Assembly: GCA_964580465.1 (NCBI GenBank)
Contig: CAZOKJ010000002.1
Span: forward strand, 1-64,000
DNA from: Taishania sp964580465
Lineage (GTDB): Bacteria > Bacteroidota > Bacteroidia > Flavobacteriales_D > Crocinitomicaceae
DNA length: 64,000 bases
Reading direction: 5' to 3'
Below are positions 52,077-61,290 of the stretch, in pieces. The stretch's first letter is position 1. Each line of letters starts with the position of its first letter. The notes beneath the pieces were generated by a model. It saw nothing but the letters and a program-made list of their open reading frames with translations, was not told where the DNA came from and made no database searches. Both the position numbers and the translations under genes were made by a program.

Positions 52077-54512
52077 ATGGATGATATTATAGAAAAAGCA
52101 TTAGAAGATTTATCACATGCATTTGACGGTGAAGCAGAGTTCATTCCTTTGATGACACCAGAAGAGGAGGAGTTGATGAATAGCGAGCAATATGGCGATG
52201 AGCTGCCAATCTTACCTTTGAGAAACAATGTGTTGTTTCCTGGCGTTGTGGTGCCTATTACAGTGGGTCGTGATAAAAGTATTAAGTTGATTCAATCTGT
52301 TAACAAAGGCAATAAAATTGTTGGGGTTGTTTCACAAATCAATGTGGATGATGAAAGCCCTGAGTTTAATGGTTTACATAAAATCGGAACGGTTGCTAAA
52401 ATCATTCGCTTATTAAAAATGCCAGATGGAACTTCCACAGCTATTATTCAAGGGAAACGTCGTTTTGAGTTGGGAAATCCTATTCAAACAGAGCCTTATA
52501 TCCGCGCAAATGTTGCCTACTTAAACGAAGTTAAGACAGATTTTGAAGCAAAGGAAATGAGTGCTGTCATGAAATCTATTCGAGAATTGGCACTGCGCAT
52601 CATTAAAGAAAGTCCAACGATTCCTTCTGAGGCAAGTATGGCAATCAAAAACATTGATTCTCCATCGTTTTTGCTTAACTTCATTAGCTCTAATATGAAT
52701 GCTGATGTGGCACAAAAACAAGAGATATTAAATGAACTGGATACTAAAAAAAGAGCGTACTTAATTTTAGAACATCTGAATACAGAATTGCAAATGCTGG
52801 AAATGCAAAATGACATCCAAAACAAAGTTCGTAAGGATATGGATCGTCAACAAAAAGAGTATTTCTTGCAACAGCAAATCCGTACTATTCAAGAAGAATT
52901 AGGGGGTAATCCTCACGATGTTGAAATAGAGGAAATGTTGCAAAAGGCTAAGACGAAAAAATGGGATGAAAAAACGGAAAAGATTTTTTATAAGGAAATT
53001 GAGAAATTAAAGCGTTTAAATCCTCAAGGGCCTGAGTATTCTGTACAAATGAATTACTTAGATTTATTGCTGGAACTTCCTTGGGGTGATTATTCTTCAG
53101 ATAATCATGATTTAAAACGTGCAAAAGAAATCTTGGAGCGTGACCACTACGGTTTAGCAAAAGTAAAAGAGCGCATATTAGAATATTTAGCTGTTTTAAA
53201 ACTTAAAGGAAACATGAAAGCTCCTATTTTATGCTTTTATGGGCCTCCAGGGGTTGGTAAAACTTCTTTAGGGAAGTCGATAGCAGAAGCAATGGGACGC
53301 AAATACATTCGCATGTCCTTAGGTGGTGTTCACGATGAATCTGAAATCAGAGGTCATCGCAAAACATATATCGGTGCAATGCCAGGAAGAATCATCCAAA
53401 ACTTGAAAAAAGCCGAAACATCTAATCCTGTTTTCATTCTTGATGAAATCGATAAATTGGGTAGAAGCAACCATGGGGATCCGTCTTCTGCTTTGTTGGA
53501 AGTGTTAGATCCTGAGCAAAACAGCACATTCTATGACAACTACATCGAAACAGAATATGATTTGTCAAAAGTAATGTTCATTGCTACAGCTAATAATTTA
53601 GCTGATATTCAAGGCCCATTGAGAGATCGTATGGAGTTGATAGAAGTCAATGGTTATACGGTTGAAGAAAAAATTCAAATTGCTAAACGTCACTTACTTC
53701 CAAAACAATTGGAGGAGCATGGAATCGACAAAAAAGTTCTTTCAATAGACAAAAAAGCATTGGAAAAATTGATTGAGTCTTACACGAGTGAATCTGGGGT
53801 GCGTAGTTTGGACAAGATGGTTGCGAAATTAGTTCGAAATCGTGCACGTCAAATTGCGATGGAGGAAGAATACAGTGTTAAGATTACTGCTGAAGATTTG
53901 AAAACAATTTTAGGACCAGGTCGCGAACGAACTAAATATGACAATAACAATGTTGCTGGTGTTGTTACAGGTTTGGCTTGGACAAGTGTTGGTGGAGACA
54001 TCCTTTTTATAGAATCTTCAATAACTCAAGGAAAGGGGAAATTAACTTTGACTGGAAACTTAGGTGATGTGATGAAAGAATCGGCAGTTATTGCTTTGGA
54101 ATTCTTAAAATCACATAGTCATTGGTTGGATTTAGAACAATCCTTGTTTGACGAACGAAATGTTCACATTCACGTTCCAGAAGGGGCTACACCAAAAGAT
54201 GGCCCAAGCGCAGGTATCACGATGTTGACTTCATTGGCATCTTCTTTCACAGGCCGAAAGGTTAAGAAAAATTTAGCAATGACAGGAGAAATTACCTTAA
54301 GAGGAGAGGTTTTACCTGTTGGAGGTATTAAAGAAAAGATTTTAGCTGCTAAACGTGCCAAAATCAAAGAAATCATCTTGTGTGAGAAAAATCGCCAAGA
54401 TGTAGAAGAAATAGAACAAGAATACGTAAAAGGTTTAACTTTCCATTACGTCACTGAGATGAAGGAAGTGTTGGACATTGCTTTAACGAAAGAAAAAGCA
54501 GTAAAACTGTAG
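52077..54512 (+). CDS. lon: ATP-dependent protease Lon
   Basis: An 811-aa cytosolic AAA+ protease degrading damaged and regulatory proteins. The N-terminal LAN domain begins at LPILPLRNNVLFPGVVVPI. Walker A is GPPGVGKT at about residue 389, and Walker B is VFILDEIDK. The proteolytic dyad is Ser711 (DGPSAGI) and Lys752 (GGIKEKIL). Length and order are standard for LonA. A FrnE-like gene begins five bases after its stop. No heat-shock operator was recognised upstream; a small GATGT/ACATC hairpin lies near 52025-52040. Confidence 0.97.
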   Translation: MDDIIEKALEDLSHAFDGEAEFIPLMTPEEEELMNSEQYGDELPILPLRNNVLFPGVVVPITVGRDKSIKLIQSVNKGNKIVGVVSQINVDDESPEFNGLHKIGTVAKIIRLLKMPDGTSTAIIQGKRRFELGNPIQTEPYIRANVAYLNEVKTDFEAKEMSAVMKSIRELALRIIKESPTIPSEASMAIKNIDSPSFLLNFISSNMNADVAQKQEILNELDTKKRAYLILEHLNTELQMLEMQNDIQNKVRKDMDRQQKEYFLQQQIRTIQEELGGNPHDVEIEEMLQKAKTKKWDEKTEKIFYKEIEKLKRLNPQGPEYSVQMNYLDLLLELPWGDYSSDNHDLKRAKEILERDHYGLAKVKERILEYLAVLKLKGNMKAPILCFYGPPGVGKTSLGKSIAEAMGRKYIRMSLGGVHDESEIRGHRKTYIGAMPGRIIQNLKKAETSNPVFILDEIDKLGRSNHGDPSSALLEVLDPEQNSTFYDNYIETEYDLSKVMFIATANNLADIQGPLRDRMELIEVNGYTVEEKIQIAKRHLLPKQLEEHGIDKKVLSIDKKALEKLIESYTSESGVRSLDKMVAKLVRNRARQIAMEEEYSVKITAEDLKTILGPGRERTKYDNNNVAGVVTGLAWTSVGGDILFIESSITQGKGKLTLTGNLGDVMKESAVIALEFLKSHSHWLDLEQSLFDERNVHIHVPEGATPKDGPSAGITMLTSLASSFTGRKVKKNLAMTGEITLRGEVLPVGGIKEKILAAKRAKIKEIILCEKNRQDVEEIEQEYVKGLTFHYVTEMKEVLDIALTKEKAVKL

Positions 54513-54517
54513 GGAAG

Positions 54518-55237
54518 ATGAAAAAAATGAAAGTTGAAGTATGGAGCGACATTATGTGTCCTTTCTGCTATATTGGTAAACGTAATTATGAAAAAGCATT
54601 GTCACAATTCAAAGACGCTGCTTATATTGAAATTGAATGGAAAAGTTTTCAGCTAGACCCTACAATTCCAGAAGGGAAGATAGAACATTCTGTATTCGAA
54701 CATTTGGCCGCAAGTAAAGGTTGGTCTATGGAACAATGTTTAAGCATTCATGACCAAGTTACACAAACAGCTAAAAATGCAGGTTTAACCTATAATTTTG
54801 ACATAGCAAAAGTGTGTAACTCATTCAATGCACATCGCATCATTCAACTTGCGAAAGATAAAGGTCTAGGAGATCAAGCAGAAGAGCAATTCTTTAAAGC
54901 TTATTTTACAGATGGAAAAGATTTGAATGACCAAGAAACATTGTTTGAGATAGCTTCTTTAATTGGCTTAACAAAAGAAGAGGCAGCAACTGCTTTAACA
55001 GATGATTCGTTCGCTTACCGTGTGAAACAAGATATTCATGAAGCGGCTCAAATTGGCGTGAGAGGTGTTCCATTTTTTGTTATGAACCGTCGTTATGCCG
55101 TTTCTGGGGCACAAGTACCTGAAGTTTTCTTAGAAACCTTAGAAAAAGCATACAAAGAATGGAGAAATGACAATCCGCTGAATGATTTCGAAATCATTGA
55201 GGGTCAGTCTTGCGATATAGATGGAAATTGCAACTAA
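54518..55237 (+). CDS. DsbA-family oxidoreductase (FrnE-like)
   Basis: A 239-aa cytosolic protein without signal peptide. Cys14-Pro-Phe-Cys17 in VWSDIMCPFCYIGK starts the thioredoxin fold, and the long helical insertion precedes GVRGVPFFVMNRRYAVSGAQ, as in FrnE/2-hydroxychromene-isomerase-like proteins. The C-terminus has two more cysteines (SCDIDGNC). Co-transcription with lon and the fold suggest a role in cytosolic thiol stress. A terminator follows its stop. Confidence 0.9.
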   Translation: MKKMKVEVWSDIMCPFCYIGKRNYEKALSQFKDAAYIEIEWKSFQLDPTIPEGKIEHSVFEHLAASKGWSMEQCLSIHDQVTQTAKNAGLTYNFDIAKVCNSFNAHRIIQLAKDKGLGDQAEEQFFKAYFTDGKDLNDQETLFEIASLIGLTKEEAATALTDDSFAYRVKQDIHEAAQIGVRGVPFFVMNRRYAVSGAQVPEVFLETLEKAYKEWRNDNPLNDFEIIEGQSCDIDGNCN

Positions 55238-55242
55238 TAGAT

Positions 55243-55269
55243 AAAGCTATTTTTAAAACAGCTTTTTTT
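55243..55269 (+). terminator. Intrinsic terminator of the lon-frnE unit
   Basis: AAAGCT (55243-55248) pairs with AGCTTT (55260-55265), with an extended A/T inner stem, followed by T through 55269. Confidence 0.75.
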
Positions 55270-55280
55270 ATTGATAATTT

Positions 55281-55309
55281 TTGTAATTCATTTAGATTGT
55301 ATACTTTTG
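55281..55309 (+). promoter_or_regulatory. Promoter of the response-regulator gene
   Basis: TTG at 55281-55283, an 18-base spacer, and TACTTTTG at 55302-55309. This is the best complete -33/-7 pair of the Bacteroidota type in the window. The ATG follows 22 bases later. Confidence 0.7.
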
Positions 55310-55331
55310 TTATCTAAAATGATTCTAAATT

Positions 55332-56003
55332 ATGAAGGTTGTTATTGCAGATGGGAATGATTTGATGCGTTTGGGCTTGCGTACAGTTCTGACTACCTTG
55401 CCAACTGCACAGATTATTGGTGAAGCTAAATCTTCTAGTGAGTTATTAGATTTAATTAAAAACGCGGAAGTAGAAATTGTTGTAATAGATTATACTTCTG
55501 ATGGTTTTGAGATAGATGTTATTCCTAAGGTTTTACAGAAGTATCCCGATGTACGATTTTTAGCGGTTACTCCCGAACAAAGTGCTTTCACTTTGATAGA
55601 TGCATTAAAATCTGGTGTTCAAAGCTACGTTAAGAAAGATTGTGATTTAGAAGAAATCATCGATGCAGTGAAAGATACTGCAAAGGGAAAGAAGTTCTTT
55701 TGTGGTCAAATTTTAGAAACTATTCGCCGATCATCTATTGATGTAAACGACATTGATTTTGACGCGTTTTCATGTAATGCAGTGTCTTTATCTGAGCGAG
55801 AAGTGCAAATCATAAAAATGATTGCTGATGGTTTAACCAATGCTCAAATAGCAGAAGAATTGTTTTTAAGCAATCATACGGTTAACACTCACAGAAAAAA
55901 TATTTTAGCAAAATTAGGCGTTAAAAATACGGCAGGAATTGTGATGTATGCTGTTAAAACAAACTTGGTTTCTCCTAATAAATTTTTATTTGCTGGAGAA
56001 TAA
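55332..56003 (+). CDS. NarL/LuxR-type response regulator
   Basis: A 223-aa cytosolic regulator. The receiver domain keeps the phosphoacceptor Asp53 (VVIDYTSD), the switch Thr80 and Lys101 (SYVKKD). The usual acidic pair is reduced to Asp7-Gly8 (IADGND), which could weaken Mg2+ binding. The C-terminal LuxR HTH is SLSEREVQIIKMIADGLTNAQIAEELFLSNHTVNTHRKNILAKLGV, described here in parts around residues 155-200. No histidine kinase is adjacent, so it is an orphan here. Confidence 0.9.
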   Translation: MKVVIADGNDLMRLGLRTVLTTLPTAQIIGEAKSSSELLDLIKNAEVEIVVIDYTSDGFEIDVIPKVLQKYPDVRFLAVTPEQSAFTLIDALKSGVQSYVKKDCDLEEIIDAVKDTAKGKKFFCGQILETIRRSSIDVNDIDFDAFSCNAVSLSEREVQIIKMIADGLTNAQIAEELFLSNHTVNTHRKNILAKLGVKNTAGIVMYAVKTNLVSPNKFLFAGE

Positions 56004-56036
56004 AAAATCGAAAGGCCATCCTTTTAAGACAGCCTC
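56003..56036 (-). terminator. Intrinsic terminator of the DUF2249 gene
   Basis: On the minus strand AGGCTGTC pairs with GATGGCCT (two G-U pairs) around a seven-base loop, followed by TTTCGATTTTTT. It lies between two convergent genes. Confidence 0.65.
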
Positions 56037-56058
56037 CGTTTATCAAAGTATATGATAG

Positions 56059-56817
56059 TTATTGCTTTACTTTAATTACTCTCACTTTCCATACATCTGG
56101 ACCTTTTTCAAGGTATTCCCATCGGAATGGCTCTTCACTTTCTGCTTCCATTTGATAATAAAGCGGTTTTGGATCGTGATCGTTAATAAATTCAAATGCT
56201 TCACCAGGTTTGATATCAGCAAATGCTTTGTAGAACATCTCATGTCTTTGTGTTGGTTCATAAGCGCGAATATCAAATTCATTTACAATAGAAAAACCAT
56301 CATCACCTAGACCTGTCTTTACATTTTTAGTAACATGAATCACAAATTCTCCTGGAACTTCTTTTTCGTATTTCCAACTGTGTTTTCCTGCAAACTTAGT
56401 TGCGAAAATTTCTTGAATCTCATCTGGATTTTTACGTGCAATGATTTCCATTACAGTTCCTTCTTCCATCATTCCATAACGGTGAAAAACAACTTGTTTC
56501 CAGCTTTCTTCATCCATATTTCTTAAGTCCATCATGGTTGAAATACCTTCTTTCAACCCTTGACCTTTTGATTCTTCAAGACGTGTAACACGTACTTTCC
56601 ATTCTCTACCTCCGCGGTTTAGGTATTCCCAACCTACAACGTCTCCATGAATGGATTTGAATTCAAAAAACAACGGAATAGGATCGTGATCGTTGATAAA
56701 AACAAACGTTCCATTCACAGGTAATTCATTAAAAACTTTTAATAAATTTTCATGTCTTACAATGGGAGGATATACTCTAACATCTATATCTTCATTCAAA
56801 TTAAATTCTACTTGCAT
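56059..56817 (-). CDS. DUF2249 domain protein (two clear copies, third degenerate)
   Basis: A 252-aa cytosolic protein. The ATG at 56817 (MQVEFNLNED) is chosen because the upstream TTG of the longer frame lies in the -7 box. The first DUF2249 module has RVYPPIVRHENLLKVFNELP, FVFINDHDPIPLFFEF and a terminal WKVRVTRLE. The last module repeats this (RAYEPTQRHEMFYKAFADIK, FEFINDHDPKPLYYQM, VWKVRVIKV). The middle (about residues 110-170) looks like a degenerate relative. DUF2249 is a small TusA-like fold often linked to nitrogen-oxide or sulfur metabolism; the exact role is unknown. Confidence 0.87.
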   Translation of the reverse strand: MQVEFNLNEDIDVRVYPPIVRHENLLKVFNELPVNGTFVFINDHDPIPLFFEFKSIHGDVVGWEYLNRGGREWKVRVTRLEESKGQGLKEGISTMMDLRNMDEESWKQVVFHRYGMMEEGTVMEIIARKNPDEIQEIFATKFAGKHSWKYEKEVPGEFVIHVTKNVKTGLGDDGFSIVNEFDIRAYEPTQRHEMFYKAFADIKPGEAFEFINDHDPKPLYYQMEAESEEPFRWEYLEKGPDVWKVRVIKVKQ

Positions 56818-56853
56818 ACTACCTACAATTAATCGATTATTATATTTTGTAGG

Positions 56854-56861
56854 CAAATATA
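56854..56861 (-). promoter_or_regulatory. -7 promoter box of the DUF2249 gene
   Basis: TATATTTG on the minus strand. It contains the TTG that would start a longer frame, so the real start should be the ATG at 56817. Confidence 0.55.
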
Positions 56862-56902
56862 CAGCATTTTTTCTAATTAAGATAAAAATGTCCGAAATAA
56901 CT

Positions 56903-58036
56903 TTATTCTATTTTTTTAAGTCGATAAGCTGCTTCTTCTAACGTTTCATCTGTTTTAGCAAAACAAAAACGAATATGATTCAAATCTCGTTGATTATCAT
57001 TGAAAACAGATAAAGGAATACTCGCTACTTTGTGTTCAGTAATTAACCATTTTGTAAAATCAATGTCGTTTTGTTTGCTAATTGAAGCATAACTAGCAAC
57101 TTGAAAGTAAGTACCTTCTGATGGTAACAATTCAAATCTACTTCCTTGCATTAATGAGCGGAATAAGTCACGTTTGTGTTGGTAGAATTGACCCAAAGTT
57201 GTGACGTCAACTTCTTTTAAATAAGCTGCTAATGTAGCTTGAGCTGTACTGTTCACACAAAATACTAAAAATTGATGAACTTTTTTTATTTCATTCATTA
57301 AAGAAGTAGGGGCAACAATGTACCCAATTTTCCAACCTGTTATATGGAATGTCTTTCCAAAAGAACTTACACTTAATGCACGATCATGTAGTTTAGGTAG
57401 CTCATTGATTGAAATATGTTTTTTCTCAAATGTGATGTATTCATAGACTTCGTCAGAAAGAACGAGCAAGTATGGATTTTTATCAATTAACGTTTGTAAA
57501 TTTTCATAATCTTGCACTGACCAAACTCTGCCTGAAGGATTGTGTGGGTTATTGATAATAATGAATCGTGTGCGTTCATTAATTGCTGATTCGATAGCAT
57601 TCCAATCGGGCAGGTATTCTTCATTTAACGATACATGCACAGGTTTTGATCCAGCTAAAATGATTCCAGATTCGTAGGAATCATAACAAGGATCTAAAAC
57701 AATAACTTCATCGCCAAAATTGCACAATGCTTGAAGAATTGTGAAAATGGCTTGTGTTGCTCCAGCTGTTACTAAGAGTTCACTTTCAGGAGAAACAGCT
57801 CGATTGTAGGATTTTTTTACCAAGTTCGCCAATTCTTGTAACAGCAATGGATTCCCAGCCATGGGTGCATATTGATTGCTCGCACCTTCCAACACGATTT
57901 GGCTATGTATTTCAGTCAACCGTTGATCGATTGGGAAATTGGGAAATCCTTGTGATAAATTAATTGCTTGGTGGTCATTGGCCATTTTAGACATGACGCT
58001 AAAAATGCTTGTTCCTACATGTGGTAATTTTGACAT
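56903..58036 (-). CDS. PLP-dependent aminotransferase, methionine aminotransferase-like
   Basis: A 377-aa fold-type I aminotransferase. INLSQGFPNFP and YAPMAGNPLLLQELA open the enzyme; the cofactor contacts are NNPHNPSGR (162-170), Asp195 in LSDEVYEY, and the PLP lysine Lys228 in SSFGKTFHITGWKIGY. The closest characterised group is the YbdL/MtnE-type methionine aminotransferases and kynurenine aminotransferases. Specificity is inferred. It follows the hydrolase gene by 18 bases, so the two may be co-transcribed. Confidence 0.88.
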   Translation of the reverse strand: MSKLPHVGTSIFSVMSKMANDHQAINLSQGFPNFPIDQRLTEIHSQIVLEGASNQYAPMAGNPLLLQELANLVKKSYNRAVSPESELLVTAGATQAIFTILQALCNFGDEVIVLDPCYDSYESGIILAGSKPVHVSLNEEYLPDWNAIESAINERTRFIIINNPHNPSGRVWSVQDYENLQTLIDKNPYLLVLSDEVYEYITFEKKHISINELPKLHDRALSVSSFGKTFHITGWKIGYIVAPTSLMNEIKKVHQFLVFCVNSTAQATLAAYLKEVDVTTLGQFYQHKRDLFRSLMQGSRFELLPSEGTYFQVASYASISKQNDIDFTKWLITEHKVASIPLSVFNDNQRDLNHIRFCFAKTDETLEEAAYRLKKIE

Positions 58037-58054
58037 AAGTGTTTGTTTTACGAG

Positions 58055-59005
58055 TTATTTTTCGAGTTGCTTGTTTATCCATCCTAGAATGGCAGATTGC
58101 ACTTCTTTTTTATTGTCTTCATTGAGTATTTCATGGCGCATTTTAGGGTATAGTGATAGTTCGATGTTGGAGAAACCATCTTTCTTTAAATCATCTACAG
58201 TTTGTTTTACACCTTTTCCAAAATTACCGATTGGATCATCTTCTCCGCTCACAAAATACATTGGAAAATGTTTCATTAGTGGAGCGGCCCAATTTCGTTT
58301 TGTTGCATCTATGTTTAAACGAACAAGTGTATCAAACCCATTGAATGTAAAAGGAATGCCGCACAGTTTATCTTCAATAAAAGCTTTTCGATTTTCTTTG
58401 TTAACACTTAACCAATTTGTGTTTTGTTCGTTCACTTCGTTTTTGAAACGTTGGTTATTCATTTTTGCGAAGGTAGTATTGAGCCAAACAGATCGTTTTT
58501 TTGATGCTATCCTGTTTAAAAACGATAGCATACATTTAGCTATTCCTATACCAGGAATTTTACCACCCGTCCCAACTATAATAGCGCCATCAAATTGTTG
58601 TTGAGCTACCTGTAACAAGCATCTGGTAATAAAAGACCCCATGGAATGTCCCAACACAAAGTGAGGAACGTATGTGAATTTTTGTTCCAGATAGGCGGCC
58701 ATGTTTTCAGCATCAATAACTACTTGTTGACGAGCATTTTTTGCAGTAAAATACCCATGTTTATCCAATGAATCGGCAGTTTTCCCATGACCTAAATGAT
58801 CATAAGTCAAAACAGCAACACCATTTTCTGCTAAAAACCGAGCAAATGACGCATATCTGCCACTGTGTTCTTGCATGCCATGTAGAATTAACAACGTTGC
58901 CTTGATTTGATTTAATTCTTTAGGGTGATACAATGTAAAAAATAGTTTGTTTACTTCGTCTTCGAGCGTGCTGCTTTGTAAATAATTGGATGTTTCTACT
59001 ATCAT
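58055..59005 (-). CDS. Alpha/beta hydrolase (monoacylglycerol-lipase-like)
   Basis: A 316-aa cytosolic hydrolase of the Hydrolase_4/S33 type. The oxyanion region is ILHGMQEHSGRY, YDHLGHGKTA follows, the nucleophile is Ser121 in GHSMGSF, and the Asp and His are in VSGEDDPIGNFG and YPKMRHEILNE. Length and motifs resemble lysophospholipases or monoacylglycerol lipases. It is divergent from rnr. Confidence 0.87.
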   Translation of the reverse strand: MIVETSNYLQSSTLEDEVNKLFFTLYHPKELNQIKATLLILHGMQEHSGRYASFARFLAENGVAVLTYDHLGHGKTADSLDKHGYFTAKNARQQVVIDAENMAAYLEQKFTYVPHFVLGHSMGSFITRCLLQVAQQQFDGAIIVGTGGKIPGIGIAKCMLSFLNRIASKKRSVWLNTTFAKMNNQRFKNEVNEQNTNWLSVNKENRKAFIEDKLCGIPFTFNGFDTLVRLNIDATKRNWAAPLMKHFPMYFVSGEDDPIGNFGKGVKQTVDDLKKDGFSNIELSLYPKMRHEILNEDNKKEVQSAILGWINKQLEK

Positions 59006-59085
59006 GGGTAATCTATTTCTTACGAAAATAGAAAAAATATAAGATAAATAACAATAAAGTCGATGAAAGAATGTAATTTAGCATT

Positions 59086-61239
59086 ATGGGTCGTAAAGAA
59101 AAAAAAGATAAATCAAAGAAAGGCAAGAAGAAAAACAACTTGAAAGGAAGTTTAACAGCTTTGATTCGCAAGCTATTTGAAAAGAACGAAGCTAGTGAAT
59201 TAACACATGGTCAAGTGTGTACGCTGTTAGATTTGCGAGATGGAGCTATTCGAAAATTGGCTTTTTCTATCATGCAAGATTTGTCTGAACAAGGTTTTTT
59301 ACGTAAAGTAAGCCATGCTACTTATCAATTAAATAAGGCCTTAACGTACTATGAAGGGTATTTAGACATGAATATCCGAGGCGCAGGCTTCGTTGCGGTG
59401 AAAGAGCTGGACAAAGATATATACATTGATCCCAAAAATGTAGGAAAAGCAATTGGCGGAGATTTGGTAAAAGTACGCGCTTTTCGATTTGGAAAAACAC
59501 GTATTGAAGGCGAAATTGTTGAGGTTATCGAACGCGAGCGAACACATTTTGTGGGTACCATTCAAATGCACGATACTTTTGCATTTTTAGTCCCAGACAA
59601 TCAACGTATTGGAACAGATATTTTTATACCTAAAGAAAAGCTAAACGGTGCGAAAGACGGTGAAAAAGTGTTGGTAAAAATCACTGTTTGGCCAGCTTCG
59701 GCTCAAAGTCCTTATGGTGAAGTTGTTGAACGCTTAGGAATGCGTACAGCAAATGACACTGAAATGATTTCAATTTTAGTTAACCAAGGATTGGATTTTG
59801 TGTTTCCTCAAGATGTGATTGCCGAGGCAGAGCAAGTCACCATGGATTTAGATGAGCAAGAAATTGAAAAAAGACGCGATTTTAGATCTACTTTAACCTT
59901 TACCATAGACCCTTTTGATGCAAAAGACTTCGATGATGCATTATCCATTCAACGATTAGAAAATGGAGAAATTGAAATAGGTGTACACATTGCAGACGTT
60001 AGTCACTATGTTAGACCAGGTTCTCCGATGGACAAAGAAGCATACAATCGATCTAATTCTGTTTACCTAGTTGATAGAGTAGTGCCGATGCTGCCTGAAC
60101 AGCTATCCAACTTTGCTTGTTCACTTCGTCCTAATGAAGATAAATACAGTTTCTCAGTTGTTTTTAAAATGACCGAAGAGGGGAAAATTAATCATGTTTG
60201 GTTTGGCAAAGGTGTGATTCGCTCCGATCGTCGATTTGCTTATGAAGAAGCACAAGAAATCATTGAAGGAAAGGAAGATGAGCTGAGAGATGAAATTTTA
60301 CTACTTGATAAAATCGCAAAAATTTATCGAAATAAGCGATTAAAAAGTGGAGCATTGAATATTGAATCAGAGGAAATGCGTTTCCGTTTGGATGAAAACA
60401 AGAATCCTGTTGAGGTGTTGATTAAGACATCGAAAGATGCGCATAAACTGATTGAAGAATTTATGTTGCTGGCGAATAGACACGTAGCAGAATTTATAGC
60501 AAAACCTAGAAAAGACCGTGATCCCATTCCATTTGTGTTTCGTGTGCACGATGAACCAGACTTAGCAAAGGTAGAATTGTTTAAAGTGTTTATTGACAAA
60601 TTTGGATACGAATTAGAACACACAGATTTGAAGCATCTTTCAAAAAGTATCAACGCTTTGTTAGGTGACATTCGTTATGAAAATGAATATCAAATTATTC
60701 AATCAATGGCTATTCGTTCGATGGCTAAAGCAACCTATGAGACACAAAATATTGGTCACTATGGATTAGCCTTTGAGTTCTATACGCATTTTACTTCTCC
60801 TATCCGTCGTTATGCTGATTTAATGGTGCACCGCATCTTGCAAGAAGAATTAACGCATCAAAAGCACCGTTATGGTTCTGAATTGGATGAGGTATGCAAA
60901 CGCATTTCTCGCAAAGAACGTGCTGCTGCGGATGCAGAAAGAGAATCAACCAAGTATTTCCAAACAATTTTCGTGTTGGACAAAATTGGAGAAGAATTTG
61001 AGGGTACAGTGACAGGAATTGCCGAACAAGGAATGTACGTTCGAATGGATGAAAACCATTGTGAAGGAATGGTTCCTTTGAGTCAATTGCCTGGAGATCG
61101 TTATTATTTTGACCAAGAAAAATACCGAATTGTTGGACACAAATACAACAATGAATTCAATCTAGGTGACAAGGTTAAAGTAAAAATCTACGAAGTTTCA
61201 CCTAGTAAGCGCCAAATTGATTTAGAATTAGTTGGATAG
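59086..61239 (+). CDS. rnr: Ribonuclease R
   Basis: A 717-aa 3'-5' exoribonuclease that degrades structured RNA. A Lys-rich N-terminus is followed by a winged-helix region and two cold-shock domains. The RNB catalytic block is DPFDAKDFDDALSI (about residues 281-294) with four aspartates. YTHFTSPIRRYADLMVHR is the conserved late RNB motif. A C-terminal S1 domain ends the protein. It is a single-gene unit convergent with the gene at 61285. Confidence 0.96.
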   Translation: MGRKEKKDKSKKGKKKNNLKGSLTALIRKLFEKNEASELTHGQVCTLLDLRDGAIRKLAFSIMQDLSEQGFLRKVSHATYQLNKALTYYEGYLDMNIRGAGFVAVKELDKDIYIDPKNVGKAIGGDLVKVRAFRFGKTRIEGEIVEVIERERTHFVGTIQMHDTFAFLVPDNQRIGTDIFIPKEKLNGAKDGEKVLVKITVWPASAQSPYGEVVERLGMRTANDTEMISILVNQGLDFVFPQDVIAEAEQVTMDLDEQEIEKRRDFRSTLTFTIDPFDAKDFDDALSIQRLENGEIEIGVHIADVSHYVRPGSPMDKEAYNRSNSVYLVDRVVPMLPEQLSNFACSLRPNEDKYSFSVVFKMTEEGKINHVWFGKGVIRSDRRFAYEEAQEIIEGKEDELRDEILLLDKIAKIYRNKRLKSGALNIESEEMRFRLDENKNPVEVLIKTSKDAHKLIEEFMLLANRHVAEFIAKPRKDRDPIPFVFRVHDEPDLAKVELFKVFIDKFGYELEHTDLKHLSKSINALLGDIRYENEYQIIQSMAIRSMAKATYETQNIGHYGLAFEFYTHFTSPIRRYADLMVHRILQEELTHQKHRYGSELDEVCKRISRKERAAADAERESTKYFQTIFVLDKIGEEFEGTVTGIAEQGMYVRMDENHCEGMVPLSQLPGDRYYFDQEKYRIVGHKYNNEFNLGDKVKVKIYEVSPSKRQIDLELVG

Positions 61240-61246
61240 TTGACTA

Positions 61247-61290
61247 ATTCACAGTAAGTATTAATAACTGATGTGAATAAATTTTTATTT
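61247..61290 (+). terminator. Possible terminator of rnr
   Basis: ATTCACA (61247-61253) pairs with TGTGAAT (61272-61278) around an 18-base loop, followed by a T-rich tract that overlaps the end of the convergent gene. Confidence 0.45.
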
